DNA of 64,000 nt from Gnetum montanum (GCA_015680685.1 MNCI01009275.1:51803-115802); one strand, 5' to 3'; shown: positions 10,119 through 20,968, counted from the stretch's first letter. The notes: generated by a model from the letters alone, not told the origin. Translations and numbers: made by a program.

Positions 10119-12224
10119 TGTAGCATCTAAAAATGTCGATGGCTAGAACACTGAGGGGTCATCGGGCGCACAGCCTAACCCCGAGTCCATGTGAGGGCCA
10201 TGCTAGAGAAAATGGAAACGGAGCACCCTAAATGGTCTAGTCAATCAGATAGGGACTTACGAGGTGTACAATAACTATTTTCCAAAATATTTTTCAAAGC
10301 ATCACACGTGAGAGCCAAGACAAGCAGAAACATGACATACACAGCAATGTGAGTGTACCAATGCATATGGACAATAGAATTGAGAAATTATGCTAGCAAT
10401 TTGAAATACATGCTGAAAGGAAATGAAATGCGAGCTTAGGTAAAGAAATGACTGCCCCAAGTTTTGGAAATGCAGCTTTTGATTAAATGATGTATTAAAT
10501 TGGTATGCAGTATCAGACAAGCATAGCAAGACAACATGACAGTATGGTGACAATTCCTGGGATGTTGCAAATGTCGTGCTGACAGCCACCATGGGAGCTA
10601 AACCTAGTAGGTTGGTCATCATCACACTATGTAGGTATGGGGTCATGACACTCAACAAGGTGTCATGCTCAGGTGTTCAAGTGCAAAGGTGAGGAACAAG
10701 CTAGGACTGCTCTAATGTTGAGATTTGCTGATCATCAACCTTTTGCTCACCAATCTTTTGCCAAAGCCAACTGCAAAAGCCAACCCTTAAAATGTTGATT
10801 ACTAGGGTATTTATGGAGCCAAGGTTAATGGGAGATGTGGATTAGGTGCCATGTGGCCTGGGTCCCTTGTAGCATGAGTGTGAGCAAGTCACACATACAT
10901 GCTATGCTCAAAGTATCAAACTCAAAGTGTCAAGCACAAAGTGTCAAGCTCTACAAGATAGGAACAAGAACTAAGCATTTGTCAAACTATGACCATACTA
11001 CCTAAACTACATGTGACAAAGTCTAAAGAACTACCACCTACCTACAAACAATGCCAAAACAAATGCAATTGGGAGCCTATTCTTCGGGACTACATCTTCC
11101 CCCTCTTCTAAGGAGGGTCAAGTGTAGGGACAATTTTGGGGATTAATAGGGGGTACAAAAACAAATCAAACTATTGATCTTGGCTACTAGAGAGATTCTA
11201 GAGTAGGAATGAAGGTTGATATCAAGCTCTATGGACTTTTGGAGGCATTTGGAGGCATTTTCCAAATGTCATGCTATTTATGCTGCCCAGCGTGATAGAG
11301 CATAGCGTGCACATTTAGAAAATTTTCATAGTTTGGCTTGCTATGCTGTCTACGCTGCATAGTGTAGTAGAGCGTAGCACCTTTTTCTAATGAATTTTGC
11401 CAGAATTTAAAATGTTCTCTCATGACATGCTAATCACACTCTAGGGTGCAGCAGGGTAGCCAGTTTTAGCAACTAGAAAATGCATCTCCCATGTTAGAAT
11501 GGTTTGACAACCTTTTGTTCCATACTTAGAAAATTTTTGACCCTAGAACATCTATTATGTTGTCTACGCTATGTGGCATAGTAGAGCGTAACGCCAATTT
11601 TTGAATGAATTTTGATAAAACTTACCATATTTTTTCATGGCATGTTGATCACACTCTAGGGATGAAGTAGGACAAGTAGCCTCAAAAGTCAAAAAATTGC
11701 CAAATGCACCTTCCATATCTGGTCCAACACTTAGGAAAATTTTAGTTCTAAAACTAGTGCTATGCTGTCTATGCTGTGTAGCATAGCAGAGTGTAATAGG
11801 CCCAAAGATAGAAAATTTGCTGAAATATTTCTTCCATCCTAAGCATTTTTGACAACTCCTAGCTTAGCACTTGGGTAGACTAGCAACCAGGACATGTGTC
11901 AAGCTAGGCAAGCTAAGGACTGTAGTAAGCTTGATATCCTAGGAGATAGAAAATTTTCCAAACTATTTAGTTCATCCTTAGTTCCCTTTTGACCACTTCT
12001 AGTTGGTCATTTGTGCAAATTGGCCTTGGAAACATGTGCTATGTTGGCTATGCTAGGGAGCGTAGTAGACAAACTTAGAAAATTTTGTAAACATCAAGAC
12101 TTCCAATGTGCTACGCTGTTTATGTTGCACAGTGTATTACCAGACTTAAAAAATTTTGCCCATGTTTTGACACGTAGAGAAATCTATTATTGAGTTTCCA
12201 AAGTCCAAAATTAGTGGTGTTTCA
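10119..12224 (-). repeat. LTR of element B (left, 3' LTR of the minus-strand element)
   Basis: Ends on the + strand are TGTAGC...GTTTCA, giving TGAAAC...GCTACA in element orientation. It aligns over its full length with 46254-48340. A TATA-like box in element orientation (CCATAAATAC) lies at 10806-10815; the other LTR has the decayed CTACAAATAC there. The inner part consists of diverged units of roughly 100-150 bases. Each carries an A/C-TTAGAAAATTTT block and a GCTATGCTGTCTACGCTGCGTAGC-like block (about 11270-12140). Confidence 0.92.
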
Positions 12225-12241
12225 CTAGCCCCTCTTTGTCG
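12225..12241 (-). promoter_or_regulatory. Polypurine tract of element B
   Basis: On the minus strand ACAAAGAGGGGCTAG directly precedes the LTR start TGAAAC. The same tract (CAAAGAGGGGCCAA) precedes the LTR of element I. It is the plus-strand primer site. Confidence 0.8.
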
Positions 12242-13690
12242 ATGTTTAGAGGATTGACCCAAGAGACGTCAACAAAGAATATGAAACACCATGATGAGCA
12301 TTACATCAATATCATTTGTCAATGCCTACTTGGATTGTGCTTTGCTACTTTTGAGAGTGCCAAGGAAATGAAGTGTGATGGGGACTAGTTTAGGGAAATG
12401 GATCAAGGGATGAAAATGATAACTATGGGGGGATAGTGCAAGGATGACTTGGTTCCATAGCATAATCTCTCATCGAAATGCATATGAGAGAATTAGCATA
12501 TGGAGGTGTCCTACCTCCTCGAATTTCAACCCCTCATTAAAGTGCTTGCTAGATGGTCAATCCAAGGCCAGACCAATTACAAAATGGTATTTGTGCCCTT
12601 TAACATGGGCATTTGACTTGTACCATTTTCTTTTTAGTTTTTTTTCTTTTCTTTTTCGTCTTTTTTTCTTTTCTTTTTTTTGAAGAAAACACTTTTTTTT
12701 TGTCGAGTGAAGGAATTTCTTAGAGGCAACTGCATCATCTTTGCAGGATAGGTGTTTCCTCCCCGAGATGAGTTGTGTTACATTCATTCAGGGCTTTAAC
12801 TAATCCACAAAGACTCACCATGGGGCAAGTTTCATTACGTCCATTATAGGTTTTGTGACTGACTATGAAAAAGGTTGCATATACATTAGGGAAGCTCATA
12901 GAGGATGAGGGAGATTGAAAGATCAAGGGATAAAGGTTAGGTTAGTTGAGGGGATATTGAGGTATGCACTCTCAAGTAGCTAGGCAAGCTGAAGTGAGTA
13001 CATTAAAACAATGCAGCGTCTTGCTCTTGTGGTGAAATGCATTCCTGAACAATGTCATCTAGGATTTATCCTACAAATGCAACACACAAAAAAATAAGAA
13101 AAACAACCATCTTGTGAAATGAGGGCAAAGTCCTATTTGCCTAGGACACTGTGTGGGCTGTGAGTGTTGTGTTAGGTGCATGTAATGTCCAAAGCAAGAA
13201 GGCTAGTGTAGGTGTCGATGGTGGTAGGCTGGAAAGCTCTAGCAGCCTCACCGAAAGTGAGCAATTAAGAGGCTAGGGGCAATGGTGATGCAGGTGCTTA
13301 GGAGTTCTCACCAAAGGTAAGAACCAGGAAATTCAGCTGCAGAGTGAAGATTCATGCTACTGAATGCTCTTCCAAACACTGACAATGGTAAGGTTTGGAG
13401 GATATGAGTGCTATGGCTATACCACAATACTGTTGGGACTCTAGCGGGAGGTGCTAACGATGGGGGCTATGACCAAGATGATTGTCGGTGGTGGCGATAG
13501 CTTCGAAAGATCAATAAGATGCCAAGGACGATGACGTTGCAAATGTCCTAGAGGGTTTTTCCTTGGTGATACAAACTTCATTTTGGAACTGTAACATCCC
13601 ACCCCCATGTTTCTTAGGAGGCATGGGTAGGCAATGGAAGATCAGAAGTATTCTTGCTCGCTTGTTCATAGGACCATGTATGTTGAATCA
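12242..13690 (-). other. 3' untranslated region of element B
   Basis: No coding signal. Parts match the corresponding region of element I (16250-17120), for example 'aagaata-gaaacac' after the PPT and the block at 12745-12785 against 16495-16540. T-rich runs occur at 12630-12705. Confidence 0.6.
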
Positions 13691-13708
13691 TAGATGTTGA
13701 CTTGTGAA

Positions 13709-14090
13709 CCCAATTTTAGATCTTGGTAGACCATCGACTATGCTAGTTTAAGGTCCCAGTGGACCGTGATCCCAATTTAAGATCAAGGAAGATCATGCTA
13801 TGCTAGTTTAAGATCCTAGCAGACCATTGTGCTAGTTTACTATCGTAGCGGATAGTGGATGGCTAGTCTATGGGTGCTAGTTTAATGTCATAGCCCAAGG
13901 ACATTTTGTGCTAGTTTAACATCATAGCAGACAGTTTGTGCTAGTTTAACATCATAGTAGATGTTCTATGCTATTTTAATATCATAGCGGATGTTCTGTG
14001 CTAGTTTAACATCTTAGCAAATGTTTTGTGCTAGTTTAACATCGTAGTGGACGTTCTGTACCAGTTTAACATCGTAGTGGACATTTTGCT
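13709..14090 (-). repeat. Tandem array of hairpin-forming 30-bp units, after integrase of B
   Basis: About twelve units built on TGCTAGTTTA. Six start exactly 30 bases apart (13909, 13939, 13969, 13999, 14029, 14059). After TAGTTT each unit has a short stem, a 6-base loop such as ATAGTA or GTAGCG, and the returning stem. Examples are AACATC/GATGTT at 13946-13963, ACTATC/GATAGT at 13838-13855 and GATC/GATC near 13781. On the minus strand the 30-base period also reads as a 10-residue repeat ending YDVKLA. Related arrays lie at 17231-17475, 21097-21500, 26395-26450 and 41649-41890. Confidence 0.85.
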
Positions 14091-14118
14091 TACGTTGCTT
14101 TATTATTGATGCAATATG

Positions 14119-14476
14119 TTAGTTGTAATATGGCTTTAAGCACAGGTGGTTGATAGGATTGGTGAACTTGTTGGCATCTAAATCAACAAGCTTGAAGGCT
14201 CCATTTTCATACACCTTAGTGACCAAAAAAGACCCTTCCCAGTTGGCTAAGAACTTGTTCGTAGGCTTGCGAATGACCCTGAGGACTAGATCCCCCTTCA
14301 TGATTGGGTGCTAGTGCAGATTGTGATGATGCTTTTGTTGTTGTTTTTCTCGATACCACTTGATGCAATTAAGCATTTGGATGTGCTCTTTCTTCATAGA
14401 GTCAAGATCAATGATTATTGACTTGTTGTTTTGAGCCTTATCCACAAGCTTTGAGAGGATCATACAGAGTGATGGG
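14119..14476 (-). pseudogene. Integrase C-terminal part of element B (second half of the split gene)
   Basis: This is the downstream fragment of the B integrase, separated from its N-terminal part (33045-33720) by element I. It starts at the ATGGG duplication with SLCMILSKLVDKAQN. It continues through a helix-rich stretch (KKEHIQMLNCIKWYREK) and a 60-codon open frame (14119-14301) with the typical C-terminal fold GDLVLRVI, NWEGSFLVTKVYENGAFKLVD and NHLCLKPYY. Element I aligns over the same boundary without interruption, which proves the split. A stop or frameshift lies near 14305. The ORF start inside the LTR at 14586 is an artefact. Confidence 0.85.
14472..14476. repeat. Target site duplication ATGGG, left copy (element I)
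   Basis: ATGGG before the LTR start at 14477. The identical 5-mer follows the other LTR at 33040-33044. The target is the integrase gene of element B. Confidence 0.92.
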
Positions 14477-15262
14477 TGTTGCGACTGAAAACGTTGATGG
14501 CTAGAAAAAAAATGCCAGGGGGTCGGTGGACATGATAGTTCCAACCCCGTATCTGCGGGAGGGCGGTGCTGGGTGTGTGTGAACATGGGGTGCCCTGAAC
14601 AGTTTAGTTGATCAGATAGGGACTTACGTCGGCATCGATATAGCCTTTTGCAATGTAAATAATGCGAAATGCGAGGTAATGCTTACAGGTAAATAAACTG
14701 GGAGAGAAACTATGAAAGTGCAACAGTAATACGAAATAATGCTTAAAGATGAACAAAATAGGAAATAAAGCAGAGAAACGAGACAACAAATAGGGGTTAA
14801 AGTAAAGTATGGTTAGAAACATGCACCACTTCAAAGCTACAAACTCGTTTGGTTAGGATGGATACAATCGACTGCATAGTGTGATAGAGTGCAGAGGTCC
14901 TGAGAGCAACCAAGGCGTGCCAGAGAAGAGAAAGAGCTATGCACTTGGATACGATCTTCACATACAAATAATGTAGGGTTCTACCAAGGTGGTAGAATGG
15001 AGATGGGGATCTCAGCAGGAAGAGACTCTCTGTCTCTAGTGTTAAACAAAAGACTTTGATTATTACAATGCTGACCAGAGAGGAAGTCTTTGTTTTAGAA
15101 TTTCAAAACAAAGTCCCCACTACTTGGAAGCTTCTTGCTTCCAGAAAGATGTGAACTCTTTTGAAATTGCCAACTTTTTCACTTGCTGACTTTTCCCAAT
15201 TGTGGGTATCTTTTCTTTTTTTTGTCAAAAAACTGTGGACTTGTTACATGTTGTTTGCCAGG

Positions 15263-15272
15263 ATATTTATAG
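15263..15272 (-). promoter_or_regulatory. TATA box in LTR of element I
   Basis: Minus-strand CTATAAATAT; the same box occurs at 32081-32090 in the partner LTR, which as the 5' LTR would drive the element transcript. Confidence 0.6.
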
Positions 15273-15594
15273 GGTTGAAGGTAAGAAAAAAAAGTGATTT
15301 TGAATGCTACATGCTGCAGGCCTGTGCTGTCTTCCTGGTGCTACTCGAGCCACCTGTGACCGTTGGGCTTACAAGACCATTGTAATGCTAATCTGCCATG
15401 CAATAACTGTGATCTACCATGTAGTAATCACATCGTCAATGTCTAGAGACACGTGCCAATGGTCCGATTAGGTGGAGTGCGTTAATGTTGTGCAACCACC
15501 TCTTTGCCTTGCTATGCTTTGTGATGTAGCATGCTCGGTATAGTGTAGCACCTTGTTGCGTGTTCTACTATTTTTTATATGCTTGCTACGCTAT

Positions 15595-15614
15595 GCTACG
15601 CTACGTAGCGTAGC
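15595..15614. repeat. Perfect 20-base palindrome in LTR of I
   Basis: GCTACGCTACGTAGCGTAGC equals its own reverse complement. The partner LTR has a decayed version near 32404-32432. Shorter AGCGTAGC/GCTACGCT words surround it. Confidence 0.9.
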
Positions 15615-16231
15615 AACTTGCCTTGGTCGCAAGAGTTTTGCTGATTTGCAAACCATTCTCCTAAGATGTAAGTTTTGTGAACTTTGTCGTCTTCTCCTTT
15701 TGAACTACCTTTTGTCTCTTCCATAGGATTGCTACGCCTTGCTGCACCATGTAGCTCAATGTAGCGTAGCAGCAAACATAGTCTATTGCTTCCTAACGAA
15801 AGAAGGACATCACCGCAGAACTCGAAACTGGATGAGGGGAGTGGGTAGTGAAGTCATTACCATGCTACATTGTGTGATGTCACGTAGCGTGGCACTTCAT
15901 TCCGCCATTGTCTTCTGAAGCTTGCTACACTACATAGCATAGCGTAGCGTAGCCAGCTTCGTGACTTAGAAAACTTGCTGAACTGTTTCTTGTGCATCCA
16001 GGATGCTGCCACCGATTCTGCATGCTGTTCCTGAGCAGGTTGTTGGCTGTTTAGGCTACTTTGGTGGGTGAGCAGGATGGTACAGAACCTGTCTATGCTC
16101 AAAGTAGAAAATTTGCCGAACTGGCCGACCTAGACTCAAAGCGTTCTTCTCTCGATGAACTATCATCAAGCTGTGCGGACTACAAGATCCTGGTGAGGTC
16201 AGGATGACCCTGCATTTTTTAGGATGTTTCA

Positions 16232-16248
16232 TTGGCCCCTCTTTGTTG
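16232..16248 (-). promoter_or_regulatory. Polypurine tract of element I
   Basis: Minus-strand CAACAAAGAGGGGCCAA directly precedes the LTR start TGAAACATCC. Confidence 0.8.
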
Positions 16249-17123
16249 ATGTTTGAAGATCAGGCTCAATGGATGTTGGCAAAGAATACAAAACACTGCA
16301 ATAGGTGAAATGCTAAAGTTGTCGCTTGGTGAGTGTTGGGACGTCGCTTGGTCCTACTTGAGAGTGTTGCATTGGTTTTGCAGAGGTTAAGGTAGAGAGC
16401 AGAGATGATGTTTAGCCGAGTCCCTTGTCGAAGTGCTCTGAGGGGCTCGTTTACGTTTTCATCTTTGGCTAGCGCTATTCTTCAACCTCCTATAGGTAGG
16501 TGTCCCCCTTGCAGGATGAGTTACGTTACATCCATGGAGGGTTCTGACTTGCCTACTTTAGTCTTCTGCATGGCAAGCTATATTACGTGCATGCCAGAAT
16601 TTGCACTCTCAAATAGCCATGTTAGTCAAGGCACTCGCTTCACGACGCTGTAGCCTTTGCTGCTGTAGCGGGATGTGTCTATGGGTACAAGGTCTTGCTG
16701 GTTGCTGGCATTATTGTTACTCTTGGGCACCATTGCTTGTGTGAGATGCCCAAAGTAGGGAGGCCAGCAACGGTCCTGGCTAGCACTGGGGGAGTCGATC
16801 CCCAAGGCATCGAGGGCACGGATGCACTGGAATCCCTGCCAAAGAAATGCGTGCTTAGTTCAGCTATGAGATCAGCTACCACATAGCTGAACATTGCGTG
16901 AGCCAAAACCTTGGTGGGGAACTGGGGAGCAACAGTATTATGGCTAGGTCATAATACTGTTAGCACCTCAGAAGTAGCAACGAGCCCAAGAACTACCGTC
17001 AGGGCGGTGGGCCCTAGTGACGGTAGCTTCAGAGGGCCTGTATGATATCATACAATGTCTTTGAAGGATCAGCATGACACCGAGGGTGGCAGCGCGTACA
17101 CCTTGGACCATGTTCTCCTTGGG
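16249..17123 (-). other. 3' untranslated region of element I
   Basis: No coding signal I trust. Short open frames on both strands (16405-16653, 16679-16906) lack counterparts in B. A block at 16495-16540 is shared with B near 12745-12785. Confidence 0.6.
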
Positions 17124-17492
17124 TCAAGAACTACGTCCTGGAGCCATGATGTCCCACCCATGCACCAGTTTCACACTCCTTCGTTCGATGTGTATCTGGT
17201 GGTGGTGCATGTTGAGGGTGCGATGTGAACCCAGTTTAAGGTCTTGGTAGACCGTGTGCTGGTTTAAGGTCCCAGTAGACCGCTGTGCTGATTTAAGGTC
17301 CGAGTGGACCGTACATGCCAATTTTACATCATAGCATACATGCAATGCCAGTTTATAGTCATAGTGGACTAACAGTGCCAGTTTAACACCGTGGTGGGCG
17401 GTGCTTTGTGCTGCTAGTTTATCATCATTGCGGACACTGCTTGGTGCAACTGCCAGTTTATCATCGTAACGGATGGTGGTTGTTATTGCCAT
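17124..17492 (-). CDS. Small ORF made of degenerate 10-residue repeats, downstream of integrase
   Basis: An ATG at 17490-17492 opens a 122-codon frame only 7 bases after the integrase stop. Its first 80 residues repeat about every 10-13 residues around a core Y/N-D-x-K-L-A (RYDDKLA, RNDDKLA, HGVKLA, HYDYKLA, CYDVKLA, HSDLKSA, YQDLKLG). The DNA is the minus strand of a hairpin array (17231-17475) whose units share CAGTTTA/TAGTTTA. In element B the corresponding array also reads as 10-residue units, but with stops. Whether the peptide or the DNA/RNA hairpin is the selected feature is open; arrays elsewhere with a 28-base period cannot be coding in one frame. No known domain. Confidence 0.45.
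   Translation of the reverse strand: MAITTTIRYDDKLAVAPSSVRNDDKLAAQSTAHHGVKLALLVHYDYKLALHVCYDVKLACTVHSDLKSAQRSTGTLNQHTVYQDLKLGSHRTLNMHHHQIHIERRSVKLVHGWDIMAPGRSS
17231..17475 (-). repeat. Hairpin-unit array after integrase of I
   Basis: About eight units built on CCAGTTTA or TGCTGGTTTA. Stems include GGTC/GACC with loops TTGGTA (17240-17253), CCAGTA (17268-17281) and CGAGTG (17297-17310), TAGTC/GACTA near 17355-17371, and ATCATC/GATGGT near 17460-17477. Spacing is mostly 27-36 bases. Confidence 0.8.
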
Positions 17493-17498
17493 TGTATT

Positions 17499-18560
17499 TC
17501 AGACGTAGTACGGCTTGAGGTACGTGTGGTTCACCGGGTTGGTGAACTCGTTGCCGTCCATGTCCACCAGCTTGAAGGCTCCATTCTCGAAGGCTTTAGC
17601 GACCACGTAAGGACCTTCCCAGTTGGCTGAGAACTTGCTTACATGCTCACGGATGGCCTTGAGGATGAGGTCTCCCTTCTTCACTAGCTGCCGATGTAGG
17701 TCTACATAGTACTTCTACTATTGTTTGTTCTGGTAATGCTTGATTTGTCTTAGCGTTTGCACGTGTTCCTCCTTCAACGAGTTAAGATCGATGGTTCGGG
17801 ATTCGTTGTTTTGGGCTTTGCTTACAGAGTCAGATAGGATCATCCAAAGTGAGGGTACCTGCAACTCAAGAGGCAATACAGCTTCAGATCCGTAAATAAG
17901 ATTGTAAGGGGTCTTACTTGTCGCAGTTCTGCAAGTTGTCCGATAGGCCCAGAGGACGTAGAGTATTTGCTCGTGCCACTGCCTCTTGCTATTGCTAAGC
18001 ATACGCTTCAGCAAGTTGATTATGGACTTATTTTTAGCCTCCGCCTACTCATTCACCTGCGGATAGTAAGGGGAAGAAAATGATTATTTAATGCCTAGGT
18101 TGCTATAGAAGGTTTGGGTTTTCGCATTGCTGAACTATGGTCCATTGTCAGTCATGATAGTCATTGGAAGCCCAAACCTAGTTACGATGTTATCAAGGAT
18201 GAAATGGCAGATTTGTTGAGACATCATTTTCCTCAGGGGAATAGATTCCACCCACTTAGTAAAATACTCTGTGGCAGTGATAATGAAGCTATGCCCTACG
18301 GAGGACTTAGGTGTGATAGGCCTTATGAGGTCTAGTCCCCATCGTTGGAAGGGCCATGTAATCTGTGTTGGGTGCAGGTCTGTAGGTGCTATGTGTATGA
18401 GGTTTGTGTATCTCTGGCACGTGTCACATGTCTTGACCTTCGACAGGCAGTCACACTCCATGTAGGGCCAATAGTACCCTAGGCATCTAATTTTCGCAGC
18501 CATAGCCCTGGGTGCTATGTGTCCACCACATAGCCCTTTATGAACCTCATTAAATACCTT
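17499..18560 (-). pseudogene. Integrase of element I
   Basis: Order in element direction: an HHCC zinc module (HKGLCGGH near 18545-18520; CDTCQ near 18415); a core with catalytic Asp in RWGLDLI near 18345; a second Asp in MTDNGPQ at about 18135; and a Glu in the AEAKNK context near 18050. Then come KRMLSNSKRQWHEQ, PYNLIYGSEAVLP and a C-terminal domain GDLILKAI, NWEGPYVVAKAFENGAFKLVD ending LKPYYV at 17499. Stops interrupt it near 18115, 18070 and 17705. The enzyme would insert element cDNA at staggered 5-bp cuts, matching the observed duplication. The gene is followed at once by the repeat ORF. Confidence 0.88.
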
Positions 18561-18737
18561 TCATGCTTGCTTACCGTCCATGCATGCCAACAATATCCCA
18601 TCATAGGATCATCGGCAAAGGGCATCATTTTCCATGAGCACGTATTGTTGAGCACGTTTGCGGATTGCATCTCTTTGAGCCGATGTCAATTTACCTGGGG
18701 ATTCACCATGCTGTAAATAAGCTTTAATGTTATCTTA
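18561..18737 (-). pseudogene. Linker between archaeal-type RNase H and integrase, element I
   Basis: Short stretch with readable but frame-shifted remnants of the pre-integrase spacer; no separate domain seen. Confidence 0.4.
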
Positions 18738-19345
18738 TCACTCTGGGGTGTCCACGGCGTTGATAGAGGCCACGTGTTTCGCCTGAGTGATAGGCTTCAT
18801 GCATTCTATGATTGCAGTTGGTAGGTTTACCAAGGAATGCGATGGGATGTTCAACGCGAGGGTAGCTAGGGCATTTGCTACGGTATTCTTGTTGCGTGGC
18901 ATGTGTTGCACATCAATGGTCACGAATTTCTTTAGTAAGGTTTTTGCTAGGTTGCAGTAAGGTTGCAGGTGCATAGCCTTGCAGGCATAGACTTTGGTGA
19001 TTTGATTCACAACTAGTTGTGAATCTCCCTGGATCACCAGGTTTTGTACATGTAGCACGCGGGCAGTTAAGAGGCCTTTGAGTAACCCCTCGTACTTTGC
19101 CACATTGTTGGTGCAACGGAACGCAAATCGATAAGCAGATGGATACATTTCCCCAGAGGGGAATGTGATTGTGGTAGTGGTGCTACCTCCTAGCATGGTT
19201 GAGGCATCATCAAAATGTAAGGTTGCCTCAAAATGTGATGGGACGATGGCAACATTGCTAACGTATTCGTCTGGGAACTCAGGATCTACAGTTGTCTGGT
19301 CATCGACTGGTGAGGCTACCAGTTGGGTTGCTATGGCTTGGCCCT
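18738..19345 (-). pseudogene. Second, archaeal-type RNase H of element I
   Basis: The domain starts near 19215 with HFDDAST, which holds the first catalytic Asp. A 152-codon open frame (18738-19196) has the typical blocks TNNVAKYEGLLKGL (catalytic Glu), VIQGDSQLVVNQI (Asp) and PRNKNTVANALATLA (final acidic residue replaced: ADALA expected, ANALA found). An extra RNase H of this type between the RT-linked one and integrase is known as the mark of Tat-lineage plant elements. The Asp-to-Asn change in the last block would impair catalysis in this copy. Confidence 0.85.
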
Positions 19346-19355
19346 TTGTTGATGA

Positions 19356-20968
19356 TTAACTTACATAACGTAGGTCGAACTCCATGGTTATTGCTTTCCA
19401 TCGGGCTATTCTGGTACTTTCGTACAGGTTGCTGGTGATAACCCAGAGTATGTTACTTTTGCAAATGATGTTGGTTGTGCTGCGGAATAGATAGTGCCGC
19501 CACTTTTTTAGCGTGAACACTAAGGCTAGATAGTTCCTCTCCACCTTGTTGTATTTTTCCTCGTATGTTATCAGTGCATGGCTTAGGTAATACACCGGTA
19601 TCTCAGAACTGTCGTCCCGCTTCTAACATAGCAGTGTGGCTATGGATGCGTCAGAGGTGGCAAGGTATATGAAGAAAGGCTTGTCCCTTTGCGGTGGGTG
19701 TACCATTGGGAGGTACGAGAGCTCCTTCTTCAGGTTGTCGAAGGCTTGTTGACACTGGGCTATCCACTCAAAGTCAACCCCCTTCTTCAGAAGATGTTGC
19801 ATGGGGTGTAACTTGTCGATCAACCTTGCTATAAACCTTTGAATGAATTGCACTCTACCTTGTAAACCACGTAACTCTTTAAGATTTGTAGGGGGGCTAG
19901 GCTGACGATGGCCTTGACTTTGTCTGGGTCCACCTGTATTCCAGCCTCTAATACCACAAACCCTAACATGCGTCCGATCTTAACCCCAAAGACACACTTC
20001 TTAGGATTAAGACGTAAATTGTGTCTTTGGCAGCATTTGAGAACTAACTCTAGATCGCGTGGGTGGTGGGTTGCCTCTTTGGACTTAACCACTATATCAT
20101 CCACATAATCATTTAACGTTTCTAGGATGTAGTTGCTGAAAATGTAGGTCATGGCTCATTGGTAGGTTGCTCCAGCATTCTTGAGCCCGAAAGGCATCAT
20201 GGTATAGTAGAAGGTCCCCCATGGAGTCATGAAGGTTGTTGACAGCTAGTGCTCTAGGTTGATGCGGATTTGGTTGTATCTGGAGAAACCATCCATGAAG
20301 GATAGCAAAGCATGACCAACTATGGTGTTGATGAGTTGATTGATGCTTGGGAGTGGAAAGTTTTCTTTGATCATTACCTTGTTCAACTCTCGGAAGTCTA
20401 TACAGATTCGTATCCCTCCTGTTTTCTTTGAAACCACAACGATGTTGGACACCCACTCTGAATAGTCAACCGTGTAGATGAAGCCTGCTCGGTATAACTT
20501 GGTGATTTCATTCCTAACAGCTAGTGCAAATTCTGGCTTAATCTTGTATGCCTTTTGCTTGACTGCCCTTACGTGTTGGTCTAGGACAATGTTATGCTAA
20601 ATTAGCCATAGATCCAGACCCAGCATGTCATCGTATGACCATGCGAAAACATCGATGTGATCCTGCAAAGTTTTAATTATGCCCTCATGTATTTGTGTGC
20701 CTAGGAGGGAGCCAAGTCTTAATGTCTTCACCTCCTTTCTTGACGTGGTTACGGGTATCTTGACAAGAGGATCTTTGGTTACATCCCTGGCCTCTAAATC
20801 TAGGGCATGGACTAGGTGTCTGGGCCAATCTGGGGGTGCTTCCAAGGTTGCTATAGTATTAATCGTAATCGACCCCCAATCAATCGTGTTGGGGTTCAAT
20901 TGTCTTGCAAGCTTGCCTTGCGGCCCTACTAACATTAGAGGCATGGAAAGGGCATGATGGGTTTCCAT
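19356..20968 (-). pseudogene. Reverse transcriptase plus RT-linked RNase H, element I
   Basis: In element direction, a pre-RT segment starts at an ATG at 20966-20968 and includes VFAWSYDDMLGLD, typical of Tat-like pol. RT follows with ICIDFRELNK near 20395, SFMDGFSRYNQI near 20290, MMPFGLKNAGATYQ near 20180 and the polymerase box YVDDIVV near 20097. A frameshift near 19880 leads into the connection/RNase H part: FEWIAQCQQAFDNLKKEL, then YLATSDASIATLL and YLSHALITYEEKYNKVERN. In the latter block the usual Asp is Ser. Several single stops match C-to-T decay. Protease is not adjacent: about 5.5 kb containing an opposite-strand gene separates protease from RT, which is unusual for gypsy elements. 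Confidence 0.9.

Larger units (their letters stand above)
14477..16231 (-). repeat. LTR of element I (left, 3' LTR of the minus-strand element)
   Basis: Ends TGTTGCGA...TGTTTCA on the + strand; it aligns over its full length with 31292-33039. A TATA box in element orientation, CTATAAATAT, is at 15263-15272 and is conserved at 32081-32090. The U3 side (15500-15960 on the + strand) is dense in GCTACGCT/AGCGTAGC words and includes a perfect 20-base palindrome. Open frames in it, such as 15161-15385, are not conserved genes. Confidence 0.93.

Noticed and set aside
13709-14090. CRISPR-like array
   Set aside because: Regular 30-base spacing, but no constant repeat alternating with unique spacers; the whole unit is repeated and the context is a plant retrotransposon.
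15161-15385. + strand ORF in the LTR of I (and 31696-32203 in the other LTR)
   Set aside because: Part of LTR untranslated sequence; opposite to the element and without any domain. Similarity between copies is LTR identity.
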